Positions 17,021-25,144 of a stretch of 64,000 nt of DNA are shown piece by piece. The DNA lies in contig NZ_JAHBDK010000023.1 in the NCBI RefSeq assembly GCF_019956415.1, forward strand, positions 1-64,000, in the 5' to 3' direction. The position numbers were made by a program, and so were the translations under genes. Source of the DNA: Pseudomonas sp. GL-B-19 (GTDB lineage: Bacteria > Pseudomonadota > Gammaproteobacteria > Pseudomonadales > Pseudomonadaceae). The notes beneath the pieces are model-generated. The model saw only the letters and a program-made list of their open reading frames with translations, was not told the DNA's origin and did no database searches. Every line of letters starts with the position of its first letter. Position 1 is the first letter of the stretch.

Positions 17021-18094
17021 ATGCACGGTACTTCTGCAAGTCCCCAGCGACTGAATGCATCGCAACGATCAGCACATATTCGGGAAGTGGTGCTGGCCAG
17101 GGGCGTTGAATTGCGTCAACGCTACCCGATTCTCAATCATCAGGACGCCCTCGGCGCAGGCATTTTAGCCTTTGCCATGGCCGGGATGATCGGTTCGGCG
17201 GCGCTATACATGACCGGGCACATAGCCTGGTGGGCGTGTTTGTTGCTCAACGCGTTTTTCGCCTCGTTGACCCACGAGCTGGAACACGACTTGATACATA
17301 GCATGTACTTTCGTAAACAGCGCGTGCCGCACAACCTGATGATGGGGCTGGTGTGGTTGGCGCGGCCGAGCACCATCAATCCGTGGATCCGCCGTCATCT
17401 GCACCTCAATCACCACAAGGTTTCGGGCACTGAAACCGACATGGAAGAGCGCGCCATCACCAACGGCGAGCCTTGGGGGTTTGCGCGGTTGCTGATGATC
17501 GGCGACAACATGATGTCGTCATTCATCCGCATGCTGCGGGCCAAGACCTGGGCGCAAAAATTCAGCATCGTCCAGCGCACTTTGAAGGTCTACGCGCCGC
17601 TCGCGCTGGTGCATTGGGGCGCGTGGTACATGTTCCTCGGCTTCCATGCGGCCAACGGCATCGCGTCTCTGATGGGGGCGCCGATTGAGTGGTCGGCGAC
17701 CACCTTGTCGGTGATGCAGGTGATCGACATCGCGGCGGTGGTGATCATCGGCCCGAACGTATTGCGTACGTTCTGCCTGCACTTCATCAGCTCGAACATG
17801 CACTACTACGGCGACGTGGAACCGGGGAACGTGATCCAGCAGACCCAGGTGCTGAACTCTCCGTGGATGTGGCCGTTGCAGGCGTTCTGCTTCAACTTCG
17901 GCAGCAGCCACGGCATCCATCACTTTGTGGTGAAGGAGCCGTTTTACATTCGCCAGATGACCGTGCCGGTGGCGCATAAAGTGATGCGTGAGATGGGCGT
18001 GCGGTTCAATGATTTCGGCACGTTTGGCCGGGCCAACCGGTTTGTTCGCAAAGACGCTGCACAACCTCGGGAGGTTCGTGCCGCTCAGGTGTGA
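17021..18094 (+). CDS. Membrane fatty acid desaturase/hydroxylase family protein
   Basis: 357 residues. Histidine clusters of the membrane di-iron family are seen: HELEHDLIH near 85-93, HLHLNHH near 128-134, and HGIHH near 306-310, plus HYY near 266. Four to six hydrophobic segments lie around 45-80, 190-215 and 230-250. The family covers desaturases, ceramide hydroxylases and related enzymes; the substrate is not evident. It differs clearly from the DesA at 6.5-7.7 kb. The divergent AraC regulator probably controls it. Confidence 0.82.
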   Translation: MHGTSASPQRLNASQRSAHIREVVLARGVELRQRYPILNHQDALGAGILAFAMAGMIGSAALYMTGHIAWWACLLLNAFFASLTHELEHDLIHSMYFRKQRVPHNLMMGLVWLARPSTINPWIRRHLHLNHHKVSGTETDMEERAITNGEPWGFARLLMIGDNMMSSFIRMLRAKTWAQKFSIVQRTLKVYAPLALVHWGAWYMFLGFHAANGIASLMGAPIEWSATTLSVMQVIDIAAVVIIGPNVLRTFCLHFISSNMHYYGDVEPGNVIQQTQVLNSPWMWPLQAFCFNFGSSHGIHHFVVKEPFYIRQMTVPVAHKVMREMGVRFNDFGTFGRANRFVRKDAAQPREVRAAQV

Positions 18095-18505
18095 TGGATA
18101 AAATCGGAAACTCAATCTCGAAATAAGCGATGACAAAGGCGCTCGTCATCAATTTGACCCAAAGAGGCGATACGTTAAAGCACAAGCAGGGAGGCTGGGC
18201 GGTCAACGTTTCGTTAGTCGCCATATGCGCTTTGGATCTAATAAAGTAATTAAATATTCCTTTATAAGATAAGCGTTTCAATCAATCATCGCTTCACAGA
18301 TTTTGAGTTTCCGGGGCCGTCTCCTTGGCAGGGTGCGGTCCTTTTTTTATTCCCATAACGTTCCTGGCTTATCTGACTAATCGCTGATTTGTCTACGGAC
18401 CTGTTATTTCTGACAGTAGACGAGAGGAGGGGCAGCCCTACACTGACAATGTGGCCCTTATGGGCAACCAAAGCAGGTCAGGAAACGTTTTCAGGGAGAA
18501 ACCGC
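18095..18505. promoter_or_regulatory. Intergenic region with an AT-rich block
   Basis: There is no supported gene in these 411 bases. An AT-rich segment at 18240-18275 contains AATATTCCTTTATAAGATAAG, similar to the blocks before the sulfur operons of this window. It could serve the small gene at 18506, though it is more than 200 bases upstream. Confidence 0.35.
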
Positions 18506-18829
18506 ATGAGCTATTTCGCAGGCCATTACACGATGAACAGGGCAATGACTCATTTGGTGATAGAGGGCGATGAGCGGATATCGGGGCACCTGGATTTAGA
18601 GGACGCCCATCGCGACATCAGTGATGGGAGGGTCCGTTATCGGTGCGGCTGTAGCCTTGAATTTATCACTGTGGATGATATTCACGAGGTCAAGGAGCGG
18701 TGGTCGCTCATGTTCAGTACCAAGCGCATGTCGCTTGTCGGGACATGCGAGCAGACCTTCAAGAACGGCAAAACCAACACCCGGACCGTGTTGTTTAAAC
18801 GAGACGAGCCCACTGCAAAAGCGTGTTGA
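18506..18829 (+). CDS. Small protein of unknown function
   Basis: 107 residues, no family recognised. The start ATG follows CAGGGAGAA. There is no signal peptide or membrane segment. Visible features are a CGC pair (RYRCGCSLEF), a second Cys in GTCEQTF and a basic C-terminal third. The frame can be extended upstream by 39 residues but without a ribosome site. Orientation matches the hydrolase gene 184 bases downstream. Function cannot be inferred. Confidence 0.6.
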   Translation: MSYFAGHYTMNRAMTHLVIEGDERISGHLDLEDAHRDISDGRVRYRCGCSLEFITVDDIHEVKERWSLMFSTKRMSLVGTCEQTFKNGKTNTRTVLFKRDEPTAKAC

Positions 18830-18904
18830 GTCCAGCTGACCCAAGATCTTTCCTTAGCGCATCAACCCGACAGTGATCGGGTTGAACATCTGCTGCTTGA
18901 AATA

Positions 18905-18965
18905 CCTTGTATATTCTTTATAGATCTTAATAAATATCTTCTTATTCCTTAACGAATATAACTCT
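18905..18965 (+). promoter_or_regulatory. AT-rich block before the hydrolase gene
   Basis: An AT-rich stretch carries ATATTCTTTATAGATCTTAA and TTATTCCTTAACGAATATAA, ending about 50 bases before the ATG at 19014. It resembles the block before oscA and is a candidate site for a sulfur-starvation regulator. Confidence 0.4.
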
Positions 18966-19013
18966 CCTCCCTATACTCGACCAAGTACAGACACGCAGCA
19001 GGAGAGCTCCCCC

Positions 19014-19595
19014 ATGCGCAACGAATCAATTCGCTACCTGATTGTGCCGGGCTGGCAAGGATCGCCGGACGATCATTGGCAAAGCCACTGGCAGAACAGC
19101 CTGCCGAATAGCGCGCGGGTGGAGCAGGCGGACTGGCTGACACCGCGTCGTGAAGACTGGGTCGCGGCGCTGGCCGAGGCGATTGCCGCCGATAGCACGC
19201 CGGTGATCCTGATCGCGCATAGCTTGGGTTGCATCACTGTCGCCCATTGGGCCGCCGCTGCACCCGTGCAGTTTCTGCGTCAGGTGCGCGGGGCCTTGCT
19301 GGTCGCTCCAGCGGATGTCGAGCGCCCGGCGTGTGCGCCGGCGTTGCGTAACTTTGCACCGATTCCCACCGACCTGCTGCCGTTCCCGAGCCAGATCGTC
19401 AGCTCCGACAACGACAGCGCCGTGAGCGCGCCGCGAGCCCTTGAGCTGGCGCGCAACTGGGGTGCCGAGGCGGGGATTTTGTCGGGTGCCGGGCACATCA
19501 ATGTGAAGTCCGGTCACCAGCGCTGGGAGCAGGGTTTTGCCTACCTCTATCGCTTGCAGAACCGCATGGAACATCACGCCCTGCGACGCGCTTGA
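19014..19595 (+). CDS. RBBP9/YdeN family alpha/beta hydrolase
   Basis: 193 residues, a compact serine hydrolase. The opening is IVPGWQGSPDDHWQ, the nucleophile elbow is HSLGC (Ser about 75), the acid is in SSDNDSAV and the catalytic His in GAGHINVKSG. The ribosome site is CAGGAGAG. Its natural substrate is unknown. It lies 58 bases from the sigma54-type AAA+ gene and upstream of a MetQ-like gene, suggesting a role in releasing sulfur from an esterified or amidated organosulfur compound; this is inference from context. Confidence 0.85.
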   Translation: MRNESIRYLIVPGWQGSPDDHWQSHWQNSLPNSARVEQADWLTPRREDWVAALAEAIAADSTPVILIAHSLGCITVAHWAAAAPVQFLRQVRGALLVAPADVERPACAPALRNFAPIPTDLLPFPSQIVSSDNDSAVSAPRALELARNWGAEAGILSGAGHINVKSGHQRWEQGFAYLYRLQNRMEHHALRRA

Positions 19596-19653
19596 ACCTT
19601 TTGTTTTTTTAAACGCCTGCCCGTCTCCCGGCGGTCTTTGGCGGGAGTCTGCC

Positions 19654-20583
19654 ATGAGTCTTGAACACTTCGGTCAGCCGCTGCTGACTTTCCCTGACGC
19701 AGAAAAAAGCCCCCTGAGCATCCGCGCCAAGGCGCTGGTGTTTGTCGATCCGCGCTCGCGCCAGTTGCGTCAGGACCTGGAGGAACTGGCACCGCGCTCG
19801 ATCTCGGTATTGATTCGCGGCGAAACCGGCAGCGGCAAAGAGCTGCTTGCGCGCCATATCCATCGCGCCAGCGATCGCGCCGGGTTGTTCGTCTCGGTCA
19901 ATTGCGGGGCGATCAGCCCGACTTACGCTGATGCCGAATTGTTCGGTTATGTCGCGGGCAGCTTCAGCGGTTCGGCCAGCAGCCGCGCCGGGTGGTTCGG
20001 TTCGGCGAATGGCGGCACGCTCTATCTGGATGAGATTGGTGATTTGCCGCTGCCGATTCAAATCAAACTGCTCGCCGCGCTGGAAAACCATGAAGTGACC
20101 CGAGTTGGCGCGCACCAACCGAGCCCGGTGGACGTGCGTCTGGTCGCCGCCACCAGCATTGATCTGGCTCAGGCCGTGGCCGCCGGCAAATTCCATGAGC
20201 GGCTTTATCACTACCTCAGTGAAGGCCATCTGGAGCTGCCGGCATTGCGTGACCGCGTGGGCGATATTCTATCGCTGGCCGAGTACTTCCTCGGCATCTA
20301 CAGCCATCGCCTCGACCTGCCGGTGCCGTTGATCAGTGAGGCCGCGCAGCTTGTGCTGGAGCGGCACAGTTGGCCGGGAAATACCCGCGAGCTGGAAAAC
20401 GTCATTCACTTTGCGTTGTTGGTGAGTACCGGCGACGAAATTTTGCCGGGGCATCTGAATTTGCCTGACACGGCCGTGTCGCTGGCGCAGATCGAGCAGC
20501 AGCTCACGCGGATTCTCGGCAGCGGCACTGTCGCCGAAAAAGCAGCCTTGAAGCACCTTCTGCAAGACGCCGGCCTCCTGTAG
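19654..20583 (+). CDS. Degenerate sigma54-interacting AAA+ regulator lacking N- and C-terminal domains
   Basis: 309 residues, nearly all AAA+ domain. Walker A is intact (GETGSGKE, near 57-64), as is Walker B (GGTLYLDEIGD). The sigma54-contacting GAFTGA loop is changed to GSFSGS, and the arginine-finger segment FHERLYHYLS differs from the usual FREDLYYRL. The helical lid with WPGNTRELENV is present. There is no sensor domain at the front, as in SfnR-type regulators, and no Fis-type helix-turn-helix at the end. The TAG stop lies in the first bases of a REP element. It may be a truncated or repurposed sulfur-related regulator. The ATG at 19654 is chosen by family alignment. Confidence 0.8.
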   Translation: MSLEHFGQPLLTFPDAEKSPLSIRAKALVFVDPRSRQLRQDLEELAPRSISVLIRGETGSGKELLARHIHRASDRAGLFVSVNCGAISPTYADAELFGYVAGSFSGSASSRAGWFGSANGGTLYLDEIGDLPLPIQIKLLAALENHEVTRVGAHQPSPVDVRLVAATSIDLAQAVAAGKFHERLYHYLSEGHLELPALRDRVGDILSLAEYFLGIYSHRLDLPVPLISEAAQLVLERHSWPGNTRELENVIHFALLVSTGDEILPGHLNLPDTAVSLAQIEQQLTRILGSGTVAEKAALKHLLQDAGLL

Positions 20584-20657
20584 GAGCAAAGCTTGCTCGC
20601 GATCCAGGCGACTCGGTCTGTCGGGAGGGTGCCATCGCGAGCGAGCTTTGCTCCTGC
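20581..20657. repeat. REP doublet 4, overlapping the AAA+ stop codon
   Basis: TAGGAGCAAAGCTTGCTCGCGAT and ATCGCGAGCGAGCTTTGCTCCTG are inverted units of a variant REP type (GCAAAGCTTGCTCGCGA). The first unit supplies the stop codon of the preceding AAA+ gene. Confidence 0.85.
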
Positions 20658-20692
20658 GGGTGATGCGCGAGCCAGAGCTGTATGAGCAAAAT

Positions 20693-20750
20693 GGAATATG
20701 AAAGTGAATAAAAGATATTATTCGGGAATATAAAATCCCGGTATTGTCCG
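20693..20750 (+). promoter_or_regulatory. AT-rich block before the MetQ-like gene
   Basis: AT-rich stretch with GAATAAAAGATATTATTCGGG and GGGAATATAAAATCCC about 90-140 bases before the start at 20835. The composition and TATTC/GAATA motifs match the other sulfur-operon blocks in the window. Confidence 0.35.
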
Positions 20751-20834
20751 CGTCACGTCAGCGATAGCACATCACTGGCACTTGTATTTAAAGCCGTCGT
20801 CGATGACGACCGAGATTTTCGATAAGGACACTGC

Positions 20835-21617
20835 ATGAAAAAGGTTCTGTTGTTCACCGCACTGGCGGCTGCCCTGACCGCGGGCCTGGCCCAGGCTGGC
20901 GAGAAACTGGTGGTTGCGGCGACCCCGATTCCACACGCCGAGATTCTGGAACTGATCAAACCAGCCCTCGCCAAAGAAGGCGTGGACCTGGAAATCAAAG
21001 TTTTCACCGACTATGTACAGCCAAACGTACAAGTTGACCAAAAACGTCTGGACGCCAACTACTTCCAGACCCTGCCGTACCTGAAAAGCTTCAACGAAGG
21101 CAAAGGCACGAACCTGGTGACCGTGATCGGCGTGCACGTCGAACCGTTCGGCGGCTACTCGAAGAAAGTCAAAACCCTGGCTGAACTCAAAGATGGCGCG
21201 ACCATTGCCATCCCTAACGAAGGCAGCAACAGCGGCCGTGCCCTGATCCTGCTGCAGAAGGCTGGCCTGATCGAGCTGAAAGACCCGAAAAACGCTTTGG
21301 CGACTCCGAAAGATATCGCCAAGAATCCACACAACTTCAAGTTCAAGGAACTGGAATCGGCCATGCTCCCGCGTGTGCTGGATCAAGTCGACCTGGACAT
21401 GATCAACACCAACTACGCGCTGGAAGCCGGTCTGAACCCGGCTAAAGACGCGCTGGTGATCGAAGGTGCGGATTCGCCGTACGTGAACTTCCTGGTGGCG
21501 CGTCCCGACAACAAGGACAGCGTTGCCATCCAGAAACTGGCCAAGGCATTGACCAGTCCTGAAGTGAAAGCCTTCATCGAGAAGAAGTACAACGGCGCGG
21601 TTCTGCCGGCGTTCTGA
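20835..21617 (+). CDS. MetQ/NlpA family substrate-binding protein, solitary
   Basis: 260 residues with a type I signal peptide (cleavage after AQA, about residue 21); there is no lipobox, so it is probably free in the periplasm. Family motifs include VAATPIPHAEILE, DANYFQTLPYL and IPNEGSNSGRAL. It would bind methionine or a related sulfur compound. No permease or ATPase of the Met type is adjacent; metN and metI lie 24 kb away with their own metQ. It could share them or serve a different substrate. Ribosome site: AAGGAC. Confidence 0.88.
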   Translation: MKKVLLFTALAAALTAGLAQAGEKLVVAATPIPHAEILELIKPALAKEGVDLEIKVFTDYVQPNVQVDQKRLDANYFQTLPYLKSFNEGKGTNLVTVIGVHVEPFGGYSKKVKTLAELKDGATIAIPNEGSNSGRALILLQKAGLIELKDPKNALATPKDIAKNPHNFKFKELESAMLPRVLDQVDLDMINTNYALEAGLNPAKDALVIEGADSPYVNFLVARPDNKDSVAIQKLAKALTSPEVKAFIEKKYNGAVLPAF

Positions 21618-21679
21618 TTCGACGCAGCATCAAAACCTTTCAAGGTTTCAAACGCCGACGGCTGATAAAGCGTCGGCGT

Positions 21680-21781
21680 GATCGTTCCCACGCTCCGCGT
21701 GGGAATGCCTCTAGGGACGCTCTGCGTCCTGTGACGCGGAGCGTCACGGGCTGCATTCCCACGCGGAGCGTGGGAACGATC
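21680..21781. repeat. Inverted repeat element, GATCGTTCCCACGC type (copy a)
   Basis: GATCGTTCCCACGCTCCGCGTGGGAATGC at the left is mirrored by GCATTCCCACGCGGAGCGTGGGAACGATC at the right, with a further internal palindrome (GACGCTCTGCGTC / GACGCGGAGCGTC). It is a different class from the REP doublets; a second copy lies at 61341-61453. Confidence 0.88.
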
Positions 21782-21788
21782 AACTCTC

Positions 21789-21884
21789 TCAGGCCACCCC
21801 GGCCTTCAACGCCCGGTGCAACGCCACCAACAATTTCACGATCTCCTGCGGATCCAGTCGCTGCGGCACTTTTACGTCAGCCAT
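21789..21884 (-). CDS. Possible 31-residue peptide
   Basis: A short frame starting MADVKVPQRL and ending KAGVA, with a good ribosome site (CAAGGAAGAG, 3-5 bases before ATG). The sequence is mostly helical in character, with an amphipathic EIVKLLVALHRALKA stretch. It directly abuts the inverted repeat element on its 3' side. It was recognised by ribosome site and codon use only; no family is known to me, and it may be a remnant of a larger gene. Confidence 0.4.
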   Translation of the reverse strand: MADVKVPQRLDPQEIVKLLVALHRALKAGVA

Positions 21885-21951
21885 TTTCTCTTCCTTGTGA
21901 TGGTTCGGCCGGGGAAGTCTGGCCAAAAGCTGTGGGTCCTTGGAGGGGCAT

Positions 21952-21990
21952 TATGAAAAAAAGATCCCTCCTGCAGCGCAAAGAAAAGTA
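21952..21990 (+). CDS. Possible 12-residue leader peptide
   Basis: ATGAAAAAAAGATCC... encodes MKKRSLLQRKEK and stops. The ribosome site GGAGGGGC is strong. It lies 175 bases before the amino acid ABC permease operon. It could be a leader peptide, but no attenuator hairpin or run of regulatory codons was seen. Confidence 0.25.
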
Positions 21991-22024
21991 GTCGTCTTAC
22001 GTTGCGACCGCAAATCAACGGATA

Positions 22025-22090
22025 GTTTTTTGCGTGATATCAATATGCTTTAACGGTATTTAAATTCTAATTTTTATACCTTTAAAGTCG
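22025..22090 (+). promoter_or_regulatory. AT-rich block before the amino acid ABC operon
   Basis: Contains GATATCAATATGCTTTAACG and GGTATTTAAATTCTAATTTT ending in TATACC. The GGTAT/ATACC ends form a small inverted repeat. It lies about 75-140 bases before the permease start and resembles the blocks before the other sulfur operons. Confidence 0.35.
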
Positions 22091-22164
22091 GTATCCGCCG
22101 GGCCGTTATCCACGACCCATGGACTGCGCCACCGTCGCTTACCGAGCGGCGTTCAGGATCTTCA

Positions 22165-22830
22165 ATGAACTTCGATTACGCGTTTATCCTCAGCACTCTG
22201 CCGGCGTTTCTCAAGGCTGTGGGCGTGACACTGCAGGTCGGCTTTATCGCCATCGGTACATCGCTGCTGGTGGCGCTGCTCAACGCGACGATACTGGTGT
22301 TTCGCACGCCTTACTTGCAGCGCTGCGTCGGCCTGTATGTGGAACTCGCGCGCAACACGCCCCTGCTGATTCAACTGTTCTTCGTCTACTTCGCTTTGCC
22401 GGCGCTGGGCATCAAGGTTTCAGGCTTCGCGGCCGCGATCATCACCATGACTTTTCTCGGTGGCGCGTATCTCACTGAAGTGCTGCGCGCCGGTGTGGAT
22501 GCCGTGCCCCAGGCGCAACTTGAATCGGGTCGCTCCATTGGCCTGTCACACGGGCAATTACTGCGTTACGTGATCCTGCCGCAAGCCGGCATCCTCAGCC
22601 TGCCATCGCTGTTCGCCAATTTCATTTTCCTGCTCAAGGAAACCACCGTGGTCTCGGCGGTGGCGGTGCCAGAAATTCTCTACACCACCAAAAGCTACAT
22701 CGCGCTCTACTACAAAACCTACGAAATGCTCGCCGTGCTGACGCTGATTTGCGTGCTGTTGTTTTTGCCGCTGTCGCTGCTGCTCAGCCGTCTGGAAAGG
22801 AGGCTTCAGCATGGCCAGTTCGGGTCTTGA
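22165..22830 (+). CDS. Polar amino acid ABC transporter permease 1
   Basis: 221 residues of the HisM/GlnP type with about five membrane segments. The family opening region TLQVGFIAIG is near 22-31, ELARNTPLLIQLFF near 61-74, and the ATPase contact motif is EVLRAGVDAVPQAQLESGRSIGLS. It overlaps the next permease by 20 bases. With the ATPase and lipoprotein downstream it forms a complete importer. Location among sulfur genes suggests cysteine/cystine or a similar sulfur amino acid; this is inferred. Confidence 0.92.
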   Translation: MNFDYAFILSTLPAFLKAVGVTLQVGFIAIGTSLLVALLNATILVFRTPYLQRCVGLYVELARNTPLLIQLFFVYFALPALGIKVSGFAAAIITMTFLGGAYLTEVLRAGVDAVPQAQLESGRSIGLSHGQLLRYVILPQAGILSLPSLFANFIFLLKETTVVSAVAVPEILYTTKSYIALYYKTYEMLAVLTLICVLLFLPLSLLLSRLERRLQHGQFGS

Positions 22831-23470
22831 ATTGCTCTGGGTGTCGTTGCCGCAACTGGGTAAAGGCGCCGCGCAAACCTTGTCGATCTCTTTTCTGAGC
22901 ATCGCCATCAGCACCGTCGGCGGCGTGTTCTACGGCGTGTTGCGCACGCTGAATTCGAAATGGCTGAACGCGATTCTGCGGGTGTATCTGGAGTTGTTCC
23001 GGGCGATCCCGGTGCTGGTCTGGCTGTATTTGTTGTTCTTTGGCTTACCGATTTTCTTTGGCCTGAGTCTCCCGAGTTTCTGGTGCGCGGTGCTGGTGTT
23101 GTCGCTGTGGGGCGCCAGCGAAGTCGGCGAAGTGGTGCGTGGCGCGTTGCACTCATTGCCGCGCGGGCAACGTGAGGCCGGGCTGTCGATTGGCCTGGAC
23201 GGGCCGCAACTCTACGGTTATTTGCTGCTGCCGCAAGCGTTGAAGCGCATGACACCGCCGACCCTCAACGTTTACACGCGCATCATCAAAACCAGTTCCT
23301 TGGCGGTGCTGATCGGTGTGGTGGACGTGATCAAGGTCGGCCAGCAAATCATCGAGCGCACCTACGAGTCGGTGCTGATCTACGGCGCCCTGTTCCTGTT
23401 TTTCTTTTTCATTTGCTACCCGCTTTCGGCCGCTTCACGCGTGCTGGAGCGGCGCTGGACACACGCATGA
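22811..23470 (+). CDS. Polar amino acid ABC transporter permease 2
   Basis: 219 residues, HisM/GlnP type, with five hydrophobic segments. Motifs include ELFRAIPVLVWLYLLFFG and the contact loop GEVVRGALHSLPRGQREAGLSIGL. It forms a heterodimer with permease 1. The start overlaps the previous gene and its stop overlaps the ATPase start (ATGA), so translation is coupled. Confidence 0.92.
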   Translation: MASSGLELLWVSLPQLGKGAAQTLSISFLSIAISTVGGVFYGVLRTLNSKWLNAILRVYLELFRAIPVLVWLYLLFFGLPIFFGLSLPSFWCAVLVLSLWGASEVGEVVRGALHSLPRGQREAGLSIGLDGPQLYGYLLLPQALKRMTPPTLNVYTRIIKTSSLAVLIGVVDVIKVGQQIIERTYESVLIYGALFLFFFFICYPLSAASRVLERRWTHA

Positions 23471-24249
23471 ATGCTTTGATCGAGTTCAAGGGTTTCAACA
23501 AATTTTTCGGCGAGCAGCAGGTGCTGAACGGCATCGACTTGCAAGTGAAAACGGGCGAAGTCATCGTCATCCTTGGCCCTAGCGGTTGCGGCAAAAGTAC
23601 CTTGCTGCGTTGCCTCATCGGCCTGGAAGTCGCCCACAGCGGCAGCTTGAATTTTGCCGGCCGCGAACTGCTGGACAAGGGCACCGACTGGCGCGAGGTA
23701 CGCCAGCAGATCGGCATGGTGTTCCAGAGTTATCACCTGTTCCCGCACATGAACGTGCTCGACAATTTGCTGCTCGGCCCGCTGAAAGTGCAGAAGCGTG
23801 ATCGCCGCGAAGCCCGCGATCAGGCCGAAGCCTTACTGGCGCGCGTGGGCCTTTCGGACAAGCGCGATGCGTTCCCGCGTCAGCTCTCCGGTGGCCAGCA
23901 GCAACGCATCGCTATCGTCCGTTCCCTGTGCATGAACCCCCAGGTCATGCTTTTCGATGAAGTCACTGCCGCCCTCGACCCGGAAATGGTCAAGGAGGTG
24001 CTGGAAGTCATACAGGGCCTGGCCCGCGATGGCATGACCCTGTTGATCGTCACCCACGAAATGGCCTTCGCCCGCGCCGTGGCCGACCGCATCGTGTTCA
24101 TGGATGGCGGGCGAATCCTTGAACAAAACCCTCCCGAGATTTTCTTTACGAACCCGCAAACCGCACGAGCGCAGCAGTTCCTGGAGAAGTTCTCCTACGT
24201 CGCCGCACTACCCCAAACGACTCAAACAAAGGAACTGGAACTGCTATGA
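23467..24249 (+). CDS. Polar amino acid ABC transporter ATP-binding protein
   Basis: 260 residues. Walker A is GPSGCGKST, the Q-loop is in GMVFQSYHLFPH, the signature is LSGGQQQR, Walker B is VMLFDEVTAALDPE and the switch His is in VTHEM. The ATG at 23467 overlaps the permease stop; longer frames run back into the permease gene. The Walker B neighbour is EVTAALD where most paralogues have EPTSALD. Confidence 0.93.
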   Translation: MNALIEFKGFNKFFGEQQVLNGIDLQVKTGEVIVILGPSGCGKSTLLRCLIGLEVAHSGSLNFAGRELLDKGTDWREVRQQIGMVFQSYHLFPHMNVLDNLLLGPLKVQKRDRREARDQAEALLARVGLSDKRDAFPRQLSGGQQQRIAIVRSLCMNPQVMLFDEVTAALDPEMVKEVLEVIQGLARDGMTLLIVTHEMAFARAVADRIVFMDGGRILEQNPPEIFFTNPQTARAQQFLEKFSYVAALPQTTQTKELELL

Positions 24250-25112
24250 AAACTGCCAAGGCTTCACTACTGCTACTCCCGCTGCTTGGCCTCGCGTTGC
24301 TGGCCGGTTGCAACAAAACCGAAGAACCGGCCAAGCCTGTCGCGACCAGTGCCAGCTACCTGGAGAAAATCAAAGCCCGGGACAAGTTGATCGTTGGCGT
24401 CTTCACCGACAAGCCACCGTTCGGCTTCGTCAATGAGGCGGGGCGCTACGTGGGTTTCGATACCGACATTGGCCGTCAATTCGCCAAGGACTTGTTGGGT
24501 GATGAAAACAAAGTCGAGTTCGTCGCGGTGGAACCGGCCAGCCGGATTCCGTTCCTGCAAAGTGACAAGGTCGATCTGATCCTGGCCAACATGACCGTCA
24601 CCCCCGAGCGCAAGGAGGCGGTGGAATTCACCAACCCGAACCTCAAAGTCGCGGTACAGGCTTTGGTGCCACAGGCCAGCACGGTGAAAAACCTCGATGA
24701 CCTGGCCACGCGCACGACCATCGTCACCACCGGTACGACCGCGGATATCTGGCTGACCAAAAACCACCCGGACTGGAAACTGCTGAAATTCGAGAAAAAC
24801 TCCGAATCGCTGCAGGCCCTGGCCAATGGTCGTGGCGATGCGTATGCGCAGGACAATCTGGTGCTGTTCAGTTGGGCCAAGCAGAACCCGGGCTATCGCG
24901 TGTTGACTCAGACCCTGGGCGCCGAAGCACCGATTGCGCCGGCCGTGAAGAAGGGCAATATCGAGCTGCGGGATTGGGTGAATAGCGAGTTGGCCAAGCT
25001 GGGTGAGGAGAAATATCTGCTCAAGCTTTACGACCAGTATGTACGCAAGGAACTGAGCGATGACACCAAGCCTGAGAGCGTGATTGTCGAGGGTGGGAAG
25101 TGGCAGGGGTGA
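24246..25112 (+). CDS. Amino acid ABC transporter substrate-binding lipoprotein
   Basis: 288 residues of the SBP_bac_3 type. The N-terminus has a lipobox (LLAGC, Cys22), so the mature protein should be lipid-anchored. Family motifs are IVGVFTDKPPFGFVN, GFDTDIGRQ, the conserved arginine in NMTVTPERKEAVEFTNP, and GTTADIWL. Cysteine, cystine or an acidic amino acid are possible ligands; the sulfur neighbourhood favours the first two. The ATGA overlap with the ATPase gene shows a four-gene operon. Confidence 0.9.
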   Translation: MKTAKASLLLLPLLGLALLAGCNKTEEPAKPVATSASYLEKIKARDKLIVGVFTDKPPFGFVNEAGRYVGFDTDIGRQFAKDLLGDENKVEFVAVEPASRIPFLQSDKVDLILANMTVTPERKEAVEFTNPNLKVAVQALVPQASTVKNLDDLATRTTIVTTGTTADIWLTKNHPDWKLLKFEKNSESLQALANGRGDAYAQDNLVLFSWAKQNPGYRVLTQTLGAEAPIAPAVKKGNIELRDWVNSELAKLGEEKYLLKLYDQYVRKELSDDTKPESVIVEGGKWQG

Positions 25113-25144
25113 GTCTGCGATTCATGCGGTGATTTCTTAGCCGC

